From positions 1 to 48,504 of the forward strand of contig JAFOBK010000061.1 of the NCBI GenBank assembly GCA_017381835.1: a DNA stretch of 48,504 nt. The letters run 5' to 3'. Positions 25,354-32,458 of the stretch are shown piece after piece (positions within the stretch are counted from its first letter, which is position 1; each line of letters begins with the position of its first letter). The notes below the pieces were generated by a model. It made no database searches. It was not told where the DNA came from and was given only the letters and a program-made list of their open reading frames with translations. This DNA is from Oscillospiraceae bacterium (lineage in GTDB: Bacteria; Bacillota_A; Clostridia; Oscillospirales; Oscillospiraceae). The translations under genes were made by a program, and so were the position numbers.

Positions 25354-26889
25354 TTATGCCTCCTCTGTCTTGGTTGCCATAGCCATAATGTTCTGCTCGT
25401 TGGCTTCAGCTGCGCTGAGCTCGCCGGTGATAGAGCCTTCTGCCATGACATAGATACGGTCACTCATGCCCAAAATCTCCGGAAGATCGGAGGAGATCAT
25501 CAGCACGGAGTAGCCTTCGGCTACCAGACGGTTGATAATGGTATAGATTTCAAACTTTGCGCCCACATCGATGCCGCGGGTGGGTTCATCCAGGATCAGC
25601 ACCTTGGGCTCAGCAAACAGCCACTTGGCGATCTGGACCTTCTGCTGGTTACCGCCGGACAGGTTGCCAACCAGCTGCTTGATGGAAGGAGTCTTGATAT
25701 TCAAAGACTTCTTGTACTCTGTGACCTGGATGATCTCCTCATTTTCGTTGACCACAACGCCTTCCAGCAGTTTATCCAGGTTCGCAATGGTAGTGTTAAA
25801 CTTCACATCCTGAATCAGGATCAGGCCGTTATGCTTCCGGTCCTCGGAAACATAGGCAAGGCCAGCCTTTGTGGCATCTCTGGGAGTCTTGAAGTCGACT
25901 TTCTTGCCTTCCACATAGATTTCGCCCTCTAAGAGCTTATACTTGGGGGTGTTGCCGAACACGGACAGAGCCAGCTCGGTACGGCCGGCGCCCATCAGAC
26001 CGGACAGGCCAACCACTTCGCCCTTGCGCAGCTTCATATTGACGTGATCCAAAATGATACGGTCCTGCTTGGGATCAAAGACAGTCCAATTCTTCAGTTC
26101 CAGAGCCACTTCACCGGGTTCGATGTGCTCACGCTTAGGATAGACATTTTCGATCTCACGGCCGACCATATACTTGATGATCTCACCTTCCTGCACCTTG
26201 CCACCGGTTGCTTCCATAGAGCAGATGGTAGCGCCGTCACGCAGAACAGTAATGGTGTCTGCAATGTTGACGACTTCCTTCAGACGGTGGGAGATCATAA
26301 TAGAGGTAACGCCCTCTTTCTGCAGTTCCCGCAGCAGCTGCAGCAGGTTCTGGCTGTCATCCTCGTTCAGGGATGCGGTAGGCTCGTCCAAAATCAGCAG
26401 TTTTGCCTTCTTGGAAAGTGCCTTGGCGATTTCCACCAGCTGCTGCTGACCAACGCCCAGTTCCCGCACCTTACGGGAGGGATTTACATCCAGGCGAACC
26501 TTTTTAAGCATTTCTCCGGCCTGGATGATGGTCTCATTCCAGTTGATGGTCTTGCCGTGCATGATCTCATGGCCGAAGAAAATATTCTCATATACAGTTA
26601 ACTCGGGAATCAGCGCCAGTTCCTGGCTGATAATTGCGATGCCCACGTTCTCAGAGTCCTTGGTGGACTGGAACTGCTGCACCTGACCGTTGTAAACGAT
26701 ATCACCCGAGTAGCTTCCAAATTTATAAACACCCGACAAAACCTTCATCAGGGTGGACTTGCCGGCACCGTTTTCGCCGACCAGACAGTGGATCTCACCG
26801 TTTCTTACCTTGAAATTGACGTTATCCAGTGCGCGGACGCCGGGAAATTCCTTTGTGATGCCGCGCATCTCCAAAATATACTCGCTCAA
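25354..26889 (-). CDS. Multiple-sugar ABC transporter ATPase (GguA/XylG-like)
   Basis: A tandem ATPase of 511 residues. Domain 1: Walker A GENGAGKST (about 39-47), ELGVGQQQ signature, LLILDEPTASL. Domain 2: degenerate Walker A (GLMGAGRTEL), LSGGNQQKVQ and ILDEPTRGIDVGAK. The segment EGEIIKYMVGREIENVYP is typical of the GguA/XylG group. The start codon is TTG at 26889, with GAGGTGAGGA directly before it; no ATG fits. It follows the binding-protein gene after a perfect stem-loop. Confidence 0.93.
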   Translation of the reverse strand: MSEYILEMRGITKEFPGVRALDNVNFKVRNGEIHCLVGENGAGKSTLMKVLSGVYKFGSYSGDIVYNGQVQQFQSTKDSENVGIAIISQELALIPELTVYENIFFGHEIMHGKTINWNETIIQAGEMLKKVRLDVNPSRKVRELGVGQQQLVEIAKALSKKAKLLILDEPTASLNEDDSQNLLQLLRELQKEGVTSIMISHRLKEVVNIADTITVLRDGATICSMEATGGKVQEGEIIKYMVGREIENVYPKREHIEPGEVALELKNWTVFDPKQDRIILDHVNMKLRKGEVVGLSGLMGAGRTELALSVFGNTPKYKLLEGEIYVEGKKVDFKTPRDATKAGLAYVSEDRKHNGLILIQDVKFNTTIANLDKLLEGVVVNENEEIIQVTEYKKSLNIKTPSIKQLVGNLSGGNQQKVQIAKWLFAEPKVLILDEPTRGIDVGAKFEIYTIINRLVAEGYSVLMISSDLPEILGMSDRIYVMAEGSITGELSAAEANEQNIMAMATKTEEA

Positions 26890-26930
26890 TTCCTCACCTC
26901 ATTCTATAGGGGTTTCGATTTCTTTGAATT

Positions 26931-26954
26931 GGGGGACGGCTTAAACCGTCCCCC
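26931..26954 (-). terminator. Stem-loop after the ChvE-like gene (expression-ratio element)
   Basis: Perfect 9-base GC-rich arms (GGGGGACGG / CCGTCCCCC) with a 6-base loop, 21 bases after the binding-protein stop, no T-run on the minus strand. Same position and design as the stem-loop at 8283-8306. Confidence 0.65.
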
Positions 26955-26975
26955 GTAATTGCGAATCAGAAAATA

Positions 26976-28115
26976 TTAGCCGTTGTAGTTTGCGGGCTTG
27001 ACAGCGTCGCTGATGCCCTCGTAGTTGGTGTAGTTAGCGGGATCGTAAACACCTGCATCCAGCCAAACCTCGACCAGGTTATCGCGGGTAACGGGCTGAA
27101 CGTCGCAGCGGATAACGGGGATGTCGATAGCTTCGTTGTTGATGGTCTCAGCGGAAGCAACGGACTCACCAGCGATCAGCTTCTGAGCCAGATCCATAGC
27201 AGCAACAGCGATCATAGCGGGGTTGCAGTAAACAGTCATATCCTGCTTGCCGTCGATCAGGTACTGAACAGAACCTTCAACGCCGTCAGCGCCGCAGATA
27301 CGGAACTCAGCAACATCAGCGTCAGCCATGAAAGCGTCAGCGATTGCACGAGCGGTGTTGTCGTCGGGAGCGGTGATGAAGGACAGAGCCTTCTCCTCGG
27401 GAGCAGCGTTGGTCAGGTTAGCCTCAGCCAGGGACTTAGCAACGGAAGGAGTCCACTCGGTGTCGACAGACTGCATGATTTCGTACAGCTGGTCGTAGGA
27501 CAGATCCTTGATATCCTTGTACTTCTCAGCAACTTCGGAGTTACGGACGATGAAAGTACCGTCAGCGATCTTGGGCTGCAGAGCGTTCCAGTTGCCCTGG
27601 AAGTAAGTGAAGGAGTTGTTGTCGGTCAGAGCGCCGGAGTACAGGTACAGGTTCAGGCCGGAACCGCCGTATGCAGCAGCCTGGTCGACCAGGTACTGGC
27701 CCATAGCCTCACCGATCTTAGCGGATTCGAATGCAACGTAGTAGTCAACAGCGTCGGTGCCGGTGATCAGACGGTCATAGGAAATGACCTGAACGCCTTC
27801 AGCCTTAGCCATCTCGACGGTGGAAGCAGCAGCAGTGCCGTCAAAGGGGCAGATCATCAGAACCTTGATGCCCTTCTCGATCAGAGCCTCAACGTTTGCC
27901 TTTTCGATAGCGGGGTCAGCCTGGGAGTACATAATCTCAGCCTTGATGCCCTTCTCTTCGATCATCTGCTTGAAAGTTGCTTCGTCAGCCAGCCAACGGT
28001 CTTCATCCTTGGTAGGCAGCACGATACCGATGTCCAGCTTGTTCTTGGCGCCGCAACCAGCGAACAGACCCAGAACCATAACCAGAACCAGCAGCAGGGA
28101 AATGAGTTTCTTCAT
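26976..28115 (-). CDS. ChvE-type sugar-binding lipoprotein
   Basis: Receptor for a monosaccharide ABC importer. A lipoprotein signal ends at LFAGC with Cys21 lipidated. The mature part has the ChvE/XylF opening IGIVLPTKDEDRWLADEATF, then MICPFDGTAAAST, VISYDRLITGTDAVDYYVAF and ICGADGVEGSVQYLIDG. Length 379 is normal. GAGGAGG precedes the ATG. Codon use is strongly biased, as in mglB. ChvE-group proteins bind several aldoses (galactose, arabinose, xylose, fucose, glucose), so the ligand cannot be read from the sequence. Confidence 0.93.
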   Translation of the reverse strand: MKKLISLLLVLVMVLGLFAGCGAKNKLDIGIVLPTKDEDRWLADEATFKQMIEEKGIKAEIMYSQADPAIEKANVEALIEKGIKVLMICPFDGTAAASTVEMAKAEGVQVISYDRLITGTDAVDYYVAFESAKIGEAMGQYLVDQAAAYGGSGLNLYLYSGALTDNNSFTYFQGNWNALQPKIADGTFIVRNSEVAEKYKDIKDLSYDQLYEIMQSVDTEWTPSVAKSLAEANLTNAAPEEKALSFITAPDDNTARAIADAFMADADVAEFRICGADGVEGSVQYLIDGKQDMTVYCNPAMIAVAAMDLAQKLIAGESVASAETINNEAIDIPVIRCDVQPVTRDNLVEVWLDAGVYDPANYTNYEGISDAVKPANYNG

Positions 28116-28136
28116 TTTGTTTTCCTCCTCTTAATT

Positions 28137-28153
28137 TTACACCTGGGGTGTAA
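28137..28153. promoter_or_regulatory. Second palindrome in the ChvE leader
   Basis: TTACACC and GGTGTAA flank a 3-base centre, between the transcript start and the ribosome binding site. It may be a second operator for the divergent LacI-type regulator; its sequence shares GTTAC/GTGTAA-like ends with the main site. Confidence 0.4.
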
Positions 28154-28165
28154 TTTACAATTCGT

Positions 28166-28183
28166 TGTTACAACATTGTAACA
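28166..28183. promoter_or_regulatory. LacI-type operator overlapping the transcript start
   Basis: TGTTACAA-CA-TTGTAACA is an 18-base perfect dyad with a 2-base centre, the size and symmetry of LacI-family operators. It starts 8 bases downstream of the -10 box of the ChvE promoter, so binding would block transcription. The divergent regulator at 28316 is the obvious candidate protein. Confidence 0.7.
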
Positions 28184-28190
28184 CAATAAA

Positions 28191-28219
28191 ATTATACTAA
28201 CCTTTCGTCAAAATGTCAA
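28191..28219 (-). promoter_or_regulatory. Promoter of the ChvE sugar operon
   Basis: TTGACA (28214-28219) and TATAAT (28191-28196), both perfect, with a 17-base gap on the minus strand. Such a strong promoter with an operator on its start site fits a tightly repressed, highly inducible operon. Confidence 0.9.
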
Positions 28220-28245
28220 TATTGCGCATCCTTTTCAAAGATAGT

Positions 28246-28274
28246 TTGACTTTTCGCACAAAAAGCTGTATATT
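28246..28274 (+). promoter_or_regulatory. Promoter of the divergent LacI-type gene
   Basis: TTGACT and TATATT with a 17-base gap on the plus strand, about 40 bases before the regulator ATG. Confidence 0.75.
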
Positions 28275-28315
28275 GAATTGTATGATATGATCACTGTAAA
28301 AAGGCAGGTGGCAGC

Positions 28316-29338
28316 ATGCCCAAGCAAGGCGAAAAAGTAACCATCAAGTCCATAGCAGAAGAATTGGGTGTTTCTTTTTCTACTGTCGCAAAATCACTAA
28401 ATGACGATCCCCGTATCAGCAAGCAAACCAAGGAAATGGTGAAGAAAAAGGCCCAGGAGATGCACTATGTCCGCAACTACTTTGCGCAAAGTCTGCGTCA
28501 CCAGGAGTCCGACACCATTGCCATCATCTTAAGTGACATTGATATTCCGGTTCATGCGGAAATGATCACCCGGCTTTCCGCGGATCTTTCCCGCTACGGC
28601 TATACCACCATCGTGTCCGCCCCCCAGCAAGGTGAAGAAGCGGAGCGCAACTGTATTCAGTCCGTTCTGTCCCGTATGCCCAAGGCAGTCATCATCTCCC
28701 CTGCCAGCCCCGCTTCCAAAAATGTGCGGCTTTTGGAAGCCATGTACAGCAACACTTTGATTTTTGGTGAGCCTTGCAAGGAAGTAAAAGCCAATTATCT
28801 GTCCCTGGGACACCGTCATGCAGGTTATCTGAATGCCCGGCACCTTTTGGAAAACGGGCGGCACAAAAATCTGATTCTTTGCGGCCCCAAGGAATACGAA
28901 TCCAGCCTGCTGTTTTATGAGGGCATCCGGGATGCTTACAAGGAATTTGATCTTTCCATTGATGAGACCATGGTCAGTTGGGTGCGCCCCAGTGAGCAGG
29001 CCGGTACCCAGCGAATTACCGAGGTTTGGGCAACCAAACCCGGCAGTTTTGACGGTGTAATCTGTTTCTGCGACTCACTGGCTTTCGGTGTGTATCGGGC
29101 CGCTAGACAGTTGGGACTTTCTGTTCCGGATGATATCAGTGTGGTCGGTTATGACGATAACCCCCATAACGACTTCACAGCCCCTCCCCTAACCTCCATC
29201 CACCAGCCCAAGGATCTGCTGACCCAATACTGCATGGAATTTGCGTTAAAATGCCTGCAGAGCAAGGATACCCCGCCCCAAACCTGGCGGTTGGAGCCGG
29301 TACTGGCACAACGGGGTTCTGTATGTCCTAAGAAATAA
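28316..29338 (+). CDS. LacI-family transcriptional regulator of the ChvE operon
   Basis: A 340-residue repressor. The helix-turn-helix is at about 9-30 (VTIKSIAEELGVSFSTVAKS), the hinge helix ends in FAQSL, and the periplasmic-binding-like core contains TIAIILSDIDIPVHAEMI, GVICFCDSLAFGVYRAARQLG and ISVVGYDDNPHNDFTAPPLTSI. AGGCAGGTGG precedes the ATG. It is divergent from the ChvE operon and shares a control region with two palindromes. It probably represses uptake until the sugar, or a product of the isomerase-like enzyme, binds. Confidence 0.93.
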   Translation: MPKQGEKVTIKSIAEELGVSFSTVAKSLNDDPRISKQTKEMVKKKAQEMHYVRNYFAQSLRHQESDTIAIILSDIDIPVHAEMITRLSADLSRYGYTTIVSAPQQGEEAERNCIQSVLSRMPKAVIISPASPASKNVRLLEAMYSNTLIFGEPCKEVKANYLSLGHRHAGYLNARHLLENGRHKNLILCGPKEYESSLLFYEGIRDAYKEFDLSIDETMVSWVRPSEQAGTQRITEVWATKPGSFDGVICFCDSLAFGVYRAARQLGLSVPDDISVVGYDDNPHNDFTAPPLTSIHQPKDLLTQYCMEFALKCLQSKDTPPQTWRLEPVLAQRGSVCPKK

Positions 29339-29340
29339 CA

Positions 29341-29373
29341 AAAACATCCAAGTTCCGGGAACTTGGATGTTTT
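29341..29373. terminator. Bidirectional terminator between lacI and feo
   Basis: 15-base arms (AAAACATCCAAGTTC / GAACTTGGATGTTTT) with a 3-base loop and a T-rich plus-strand tail. It ends both the regulator gene and the converging feo operon. Confidence 0.92.
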
Positions 29374-29378
29374 TCTTT

Positions 29379-29543
29379 TTACTTATGTCCGCAATGGCAC
29401 ATGCAACCGCTGCAATTGCCGCTGCAGGTTTTGGCATCCGGGCAGCCGATACACTTGGTGCCGTTTTTCTTGGCTTTGTAAATATAGAAAGCCGCACCGC
29501 CCATAATGGCCAAAAGAATAGCAATAATCAGATAATTAATCAT
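29379..29543 (-). CDS. FeoB-associated Cys-rich membrane peptide
   Basis: A 54-residue protein (MINYLIIAILLAIMGGAAF...) too short for usual gene finding. Residues 1-22 are one membrane span, followed by a basic stretch and a Cys/His-rich tail: KCIGCPDAKTCSGNCSGCMC and HCGHK, with seven Cys. This matches the FeoB-associated Cys-rich family found after feoB in many Firmicutes. The Cys-rich tail could hold or hand over ferrous iron; its role is not established. It starts 3 bases after the feoB stop, with only a weak GGAAAG site, so it is likely coupled to feoB. Confidence 0.9.
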   Translation of the reverse strand: MINYLIIAILLAIMGGAAFYIYKAKKNGTKCIGCPDAKTCSGNCSGCMCHCGHK

Positions 29544-29546
29544 AGG

Positions 29547-31541
29547 TTATTTCTTTCCGGCAAATTCTGCCTTCAGCTTGTTATCTGCATTGATACACAG
29601 AAATACTACAATACCGACCATGATCACCACAGCCATCAGGCCGCCGAAGAAGCCGGTGCCCACGCTGCCGGTAGCAATGAGGGTACCGATCTGATAGACC
29701 AGGAAACCCAGGGTATAGCCTACACCCAGCTGCAGAGCGATGCCGCCGAACAGCCACTTCTTGTCCTTGATTTCTGCATTCATAGCGCCGATGGCAGCAA
29801 AACAAGGGGGAGTAAACAGATTGAACATCAGATATGCCAGGGCAGCAGCCTTGGTAAGCGCAAAGACAGCAGCAACTTCCATGCCTGCGCCCTCTGCCAT
29901 TTCCAACGCCTCCGTATCAATCAGATTGGAGATGCCGTAGCAAACTGCCAAAGTGCCCACCACATTTTCCTTAGCGATAAAACCGGTGACCGCTGCCGCA
30001 GCCATCTGCCATGCCTGAATGCCGATAACAGGCACCAGAACAACCGCAATGGGATTGGCAATAGAAGCCAGAATAGAAGTGTGGGCTGCATCTTCAGCCA
30101 CCAGCTGGAAGCTCCAGTCAAAGGACTGCATAATGAAAACGACGGCATTGCACAACAGGATGATGGTACCTGCCTTGACGATGTATGCCCAGCCGCGGCT
30201 GCACATATCCATAAATGCCCGCTTCAGGGAGGGGAGCTTGTATTCCGGCAGTTCGATGATGAAGAAATTCTTCCGATTCTTGTGGCCTGCGATCTTATTA
30301 ACCAACAGAGCGCACAGCAGAATCAGCACAATACCCACAAAATACATCAGTGTACCTACCCAGGAAGCATCGCCAAAGAATGCGCCGGCAAACAGAGCAA
30401 TGACCGGCAGCTTTGCGCCGCAGGGCATGAAGGGGGTCAGCATGGCGGTGGCATTGCGCTCACGCTCATTGCGGATGGTACGGGCAGCCATAACACCGGG
30501 GATCGCACAGCCGGTACCCACGATGAAGGGAATGACAGACTTGCCGCTGAGGCCTACCTTCTTAAAAATAGGATCCAGCACAACGGTAGCACGGGCCATA
30601 TAGCCGCAGTCTTCCAGCAGAGAGATCATGAAGTACATGACCATAACCAGAGGCAGGAAACCCACAACGGCGCTGACACCGCCGATGATACCTTCTGTCA
30701 GCAGCGCAACCAGGAAGTCGTTGCCGCCATCCAGCAGACCGCCTACCCACTCCTTAAACGCATCAATCCAGCCAACCAGGTAGTCGGCGATCCAGGGGCC
30801 TACCCAAGCCTGGGAAATCTGGAACACCAGGAACATGACACCGGCAAAAATCAGCAGACCGCCGAGGGGATTGGTCAGAACCGCATCAATATCGTCCTGG
30901 AAGTTCTTGTCCCGGGTCAGTACCTTGCGGGTCTCAACCGCTTTCACAATGCCATTGACAAAGGCAAAGCGCTTACGGTCCACAGTTTCTACGGCTTTCT
31001 TATCGGTCAGGTCGATATTCTCCTGGACATAAGGAGCCTTCTGACTCTTTCCTGCCAGGGAGGCTGCAGCCTTCACGACTTCAGCCAGACCCTCACCGGA
31101 GATGGAAGCGGTCTCCACCACCGGGCAGCCCAGCTTTTCAGACAGCTTCTTGGTGTCGATCTGTGTCTTTTTCTTCTCGTTGATATCAGCCTTGTTCAGC
31201 GCAACAACCATCGGAATACCCAGTTCCAGCAGCTGGGTTGTAAAAAACAAGCTGCGGCTCAGGTTCGTTGCATCCACAATGTTGACGATTACATCCGGCT
31301 GCTTATTGGTAACATAAGCGCTGGTGATGCTCTCTTCCGAAGTAAAAGGAGACATGGAATAGGCACCGGGCAGGTCCACTGCCATCAGCTCCTGATCTGC
31401 TGCATATATCTTCTTAATGGGGGCTGTTTTACTATCCACCGTAACGCCTGCCCAGTTACCCACCTTTTCATTACTGCCGGTAAGGGCATTGTACATAGTG
31501 GTTTTACCACTGTTAGGATTGCCTGCAAAAGCAATTCTCAT
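29547..31541 (-). CDS. feoB: Ferrous iron transporter B
   Basis: A 664-residue membrane GTPase that imports Fe2+. The ATG at 31541 (MRIAFAGNPNSGKTT) follows AGGAGG. G domain: G1 GNPNSGKT (7-14), G2 GVTV, G3 DLPGAYS, G4 NKAD, G5 ASISGEG. The membrane part has two Gate-type halves with the conserved VGTGCAIPGVMA and FMPCGAKLPV Cys motifs that line the iron path. Length is typical of short FeoB forms without C-terminal extension. It lies between feoA and the Cys-rich peptide and is controlled by the feoA promoter. Confidence 0.96.
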   Translation of the reverse strand: MRIAFAGNPNSGKTTMYNALTGSNEKVGNWAGVTVDSKTAPIKKIYAADQELMAVDLPGAYSMSPFTSEESITSAYVTNKQPDVIVNIVDATNLSRSLFFTTQLLELGIPMVVALNKADINEKKKTQIDTKKLSEKLGCPVVETASISGEGLAEVVKAAASLAGKSQKAPYVQENIDLTDKKAVETVDRKRFAFVNGIVKAVETRKVLTRDKNFQDDIDAVLTNPLGGLLIFAGVMFLVFQISQAWVGPWIADYLVGWIDAFKEWVGGLLDGGNDFLVALLTEGIIGGVSAVVGFLPLVMVMYFMISLLEDCGYMARATVVLDPIFKKVGLSGKSVIPFIVGTGCAIPGVMAARTIRNERERNATAMLTPFMPCGAKLPVIALFAGAFFGDASWVGTLMYFVGIVLILLCALLVNKIAGHKNRKNFFIIELPEYKLPSLKRAFMDMCSRGWAYIVKAGTIILLCNAVVFIMQSFDWSFQLVAEDAAHTSILASIANPIAVVLVPVIGIQAWQMAAAAVTGFIAKENVVGTLAVCYGISNLIDTEALEMAEGAGMEVAAVFALTKAAALAYLMFNLFTPPCFAAIGAMNAEIKDKKWLFGGIALQLGVGYTLGFLVYQIGTLIATGSVGTGFFGGLMAVVIMVGIVVFLCINADNKLKAEFAGKK

Positions 31542-31592
31542 AAATTTTTGTCCTCCTGTCAATTCCAGTTACCTATTGCTAACTGCCGAGCA

Positions 31593-31616
31593 AAAGACAA
31601 TCAGCGGATTGTCTTT
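31593..31616 (-). terminator. Stem-loop between feoA and feoB
   Basis: Perfect 10-base arms (AAAGACAATC / GATTGTCTTT) with a 4-base loop, followed on the minus strand by TTTTGC. A partial terminator or mRNA-stabilising structure within the operon. Confidence 0.6.
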
Positions 31617-31631
31617 CACAAACGCCGTTTC

Positions 31632-31844
31632 TTACACGATAATGGCTTGTGCCAGCTGAGAATCAATGCTGTATCTGCCGTCTTTCACAGACACCACACA
31701 GCTGCCCCGACGGCGGGATACCACCGTGATGGGTTCGCCGCTGTAGCAGCCCAGTGAAAACAGAAACGCATTCAATTCCTCATCGTCTGTTTCGATCCGC
31801 TGAATGATGTACTCTTTGCCTTCCTGCGCGGTCCACAAATTCAT
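31632..31844 (-). CDS. feoA: Ferrous iron transport protein A
   Basis: A 70-residue SH3-like protein from the ATG at 31844, with GGGTGG upstream; the GTG three codons earlier overlaps that site. The core FLFSLGCYSGEPITVVSRRRGSC and the closing YSIDSQLAQAIIV are typical FeoA strands. FeoA supports FeoB activity at the inner face of the membrane. First gene of the feo operon, directly downstream of the tandem DtxR boxes. Confidence 0.9.
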   Translation of the reverse strand: MNLWTAQEGKEYIIQRIETDDEELNAFLFSLGCYSGEPITVVSRRRGSCVVSVKDGRYSIDSQLAQAIIV

Positions 31845-31878
31845 ACTTTCCACCCGATTCAGTTTTCTCTAATATTAG

Positions 31879-31906
31879 TTAGTCTTCGCTAATTAGCAGC
31901 CGCTAA
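31879..31906. promoter_or_regulatory. Tandem DtxR-type iron boxes
   Basis: Two abutting 14-base dyads of the form TTAG-N6-CTAA (31879-31892 and 31893-31906) lie just downstream of the feoA promoter start site. A further CTAATATTAG dyad lies at 31869-31878. The TTAG/CTAA half-sites match the DtxR/IdeR consensus (TTAGGTTAGCCTAACCTAA). The divergent DtxR gene at 32043 should bind here when iron is plentiful. Confidence 0.75.
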
Positions 31907-31917
31907 CTTACGAGGTA

Positions 31918-31946
31918 ATGATACTACTTCCGGTAAATTTTGTCAA
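31918..31946 (-). promoter_or_regulatory. Promoter of feoAB
   Basis: TTGACA (31941-31946) and TATCAT (31918-31923) with a 17-base gap on the minus strand; the expected start lies at the edge of the iron boxes. Confidence 0.8.
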
Positions 31947-31982
31947 TGTTTTTTTGATGAAATATTCCACAAAAAAGCACAC

Positions 31983-32011
31983 TTGAAAACATGGGGTGTT
32001 CATGGTATAAT
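31983..32011 (+). promoter_or_regulatory. Promoter of the DtxR-type regulator
   Basis: TTGAAA and TATAAT with a 17-base gap on the plus strand, 32 bases before the ATG. It does not overlap the iron boxes, so the regulator itself may be constitutive. Confidence 0.8.
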
Positions 32012-32042
32012 CTACAAATACGAGCCACAAGGAGGTGTTTTC

Positions 32043-32420
32043 ATGGCATTGCATGAGTCTGCTGAGATGTATCTGGAAACCATATATGAGCTTTCCCAGG
32101 AGCGTCCCTCCGTCCGGAGTATCGACGTAGCCGAAGCTATGGGATACTCCAAGCCCAGTGTCAGCCGCGCTGTAGGTCTGCTGAAGCAAGGCGGCTACCT
32201 TGTGATGGACAAAGACGGTTTTTTGATTCTCACCGAAGAAGGCATCCATATTGCCAAAAAGATCTTCGAGCGGCACAATGTCCTCTCCCGGATGCTGATG
32301 GGTTTGGGTGTCAGCAAGGAAAGCGCCGTGGAAGATGCCTGCAAAATCGAGCATGTGATCAGCGATGAAACCTTTGAGGCCATCAAGGCACATCTTGATC
32401 AATATTATGTTGCGAAATAA
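32043..32420 (+). CDS. DtxR/IdeR-type iron-dependent repressor
   Basis: A 125-residue metalloregulator from the ATG at 32043, after AAGGAGG. Winged helix at 1-65 (VAEAMGYSKPSVSRAVGLL) and dimer domain at 66-120; the SH3-like third domain is absent. Metal-site positions match the iron type: Met9 in AEMYLETIY (DtxR Met10), His78, and Cys100/Glu103/His104 in DACKIEHV (DtxR Cys102/Glu105/His106). MntR-type proteins carry Asp and Glu at the first and the Cys positions. Divergent from feoAB with tandem boxes between, so its job is iron-responsive repression of feo. Confidence 0.92.
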   Translation: MALHESAEMYLETIYELSQERPSVRSIDVAEAMGYSKPSVSRAVGLLKQGGYLVMDKDGFLILTEEGIHIAKKIFERHNVLSRMLMGLGVSKESAVEDACKIEHVISDETFEAIKAHLDQYYVAK

Positions 32421-32426
32421 AATATC

Positions 32427-32455
32427 ATACCGGCCAGCAAAACGCTGGCCGGTAT
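32427..32455. terminator. Bidirectional terminator between dtxR and the ABC exporter
   Basis: 12-base arms (ATACCGGCCAGC / GCTGGCCGGTAT) with a 5-base loop and T-runs. The plus-strand T-run overlaps the stop codon of the converging ABC gene. Confidence 0.92.
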
Positions 32456-32458
32456 TTT

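Noticed and set aside
29246..29524. 92-codon minus-strand frame overlapping the lacI terminator and the Cys-rich peptide
   Set aside because: It runs through a terminator and is out of frame with the Cys-rich peptide, which has the clear family signature.
29367..31757. 796-codon open frame on the plus strand opposite feoB
   Set aside because: His/Gln-rich low-information translation typical of antisense reading; feoB on the other strand is complete.
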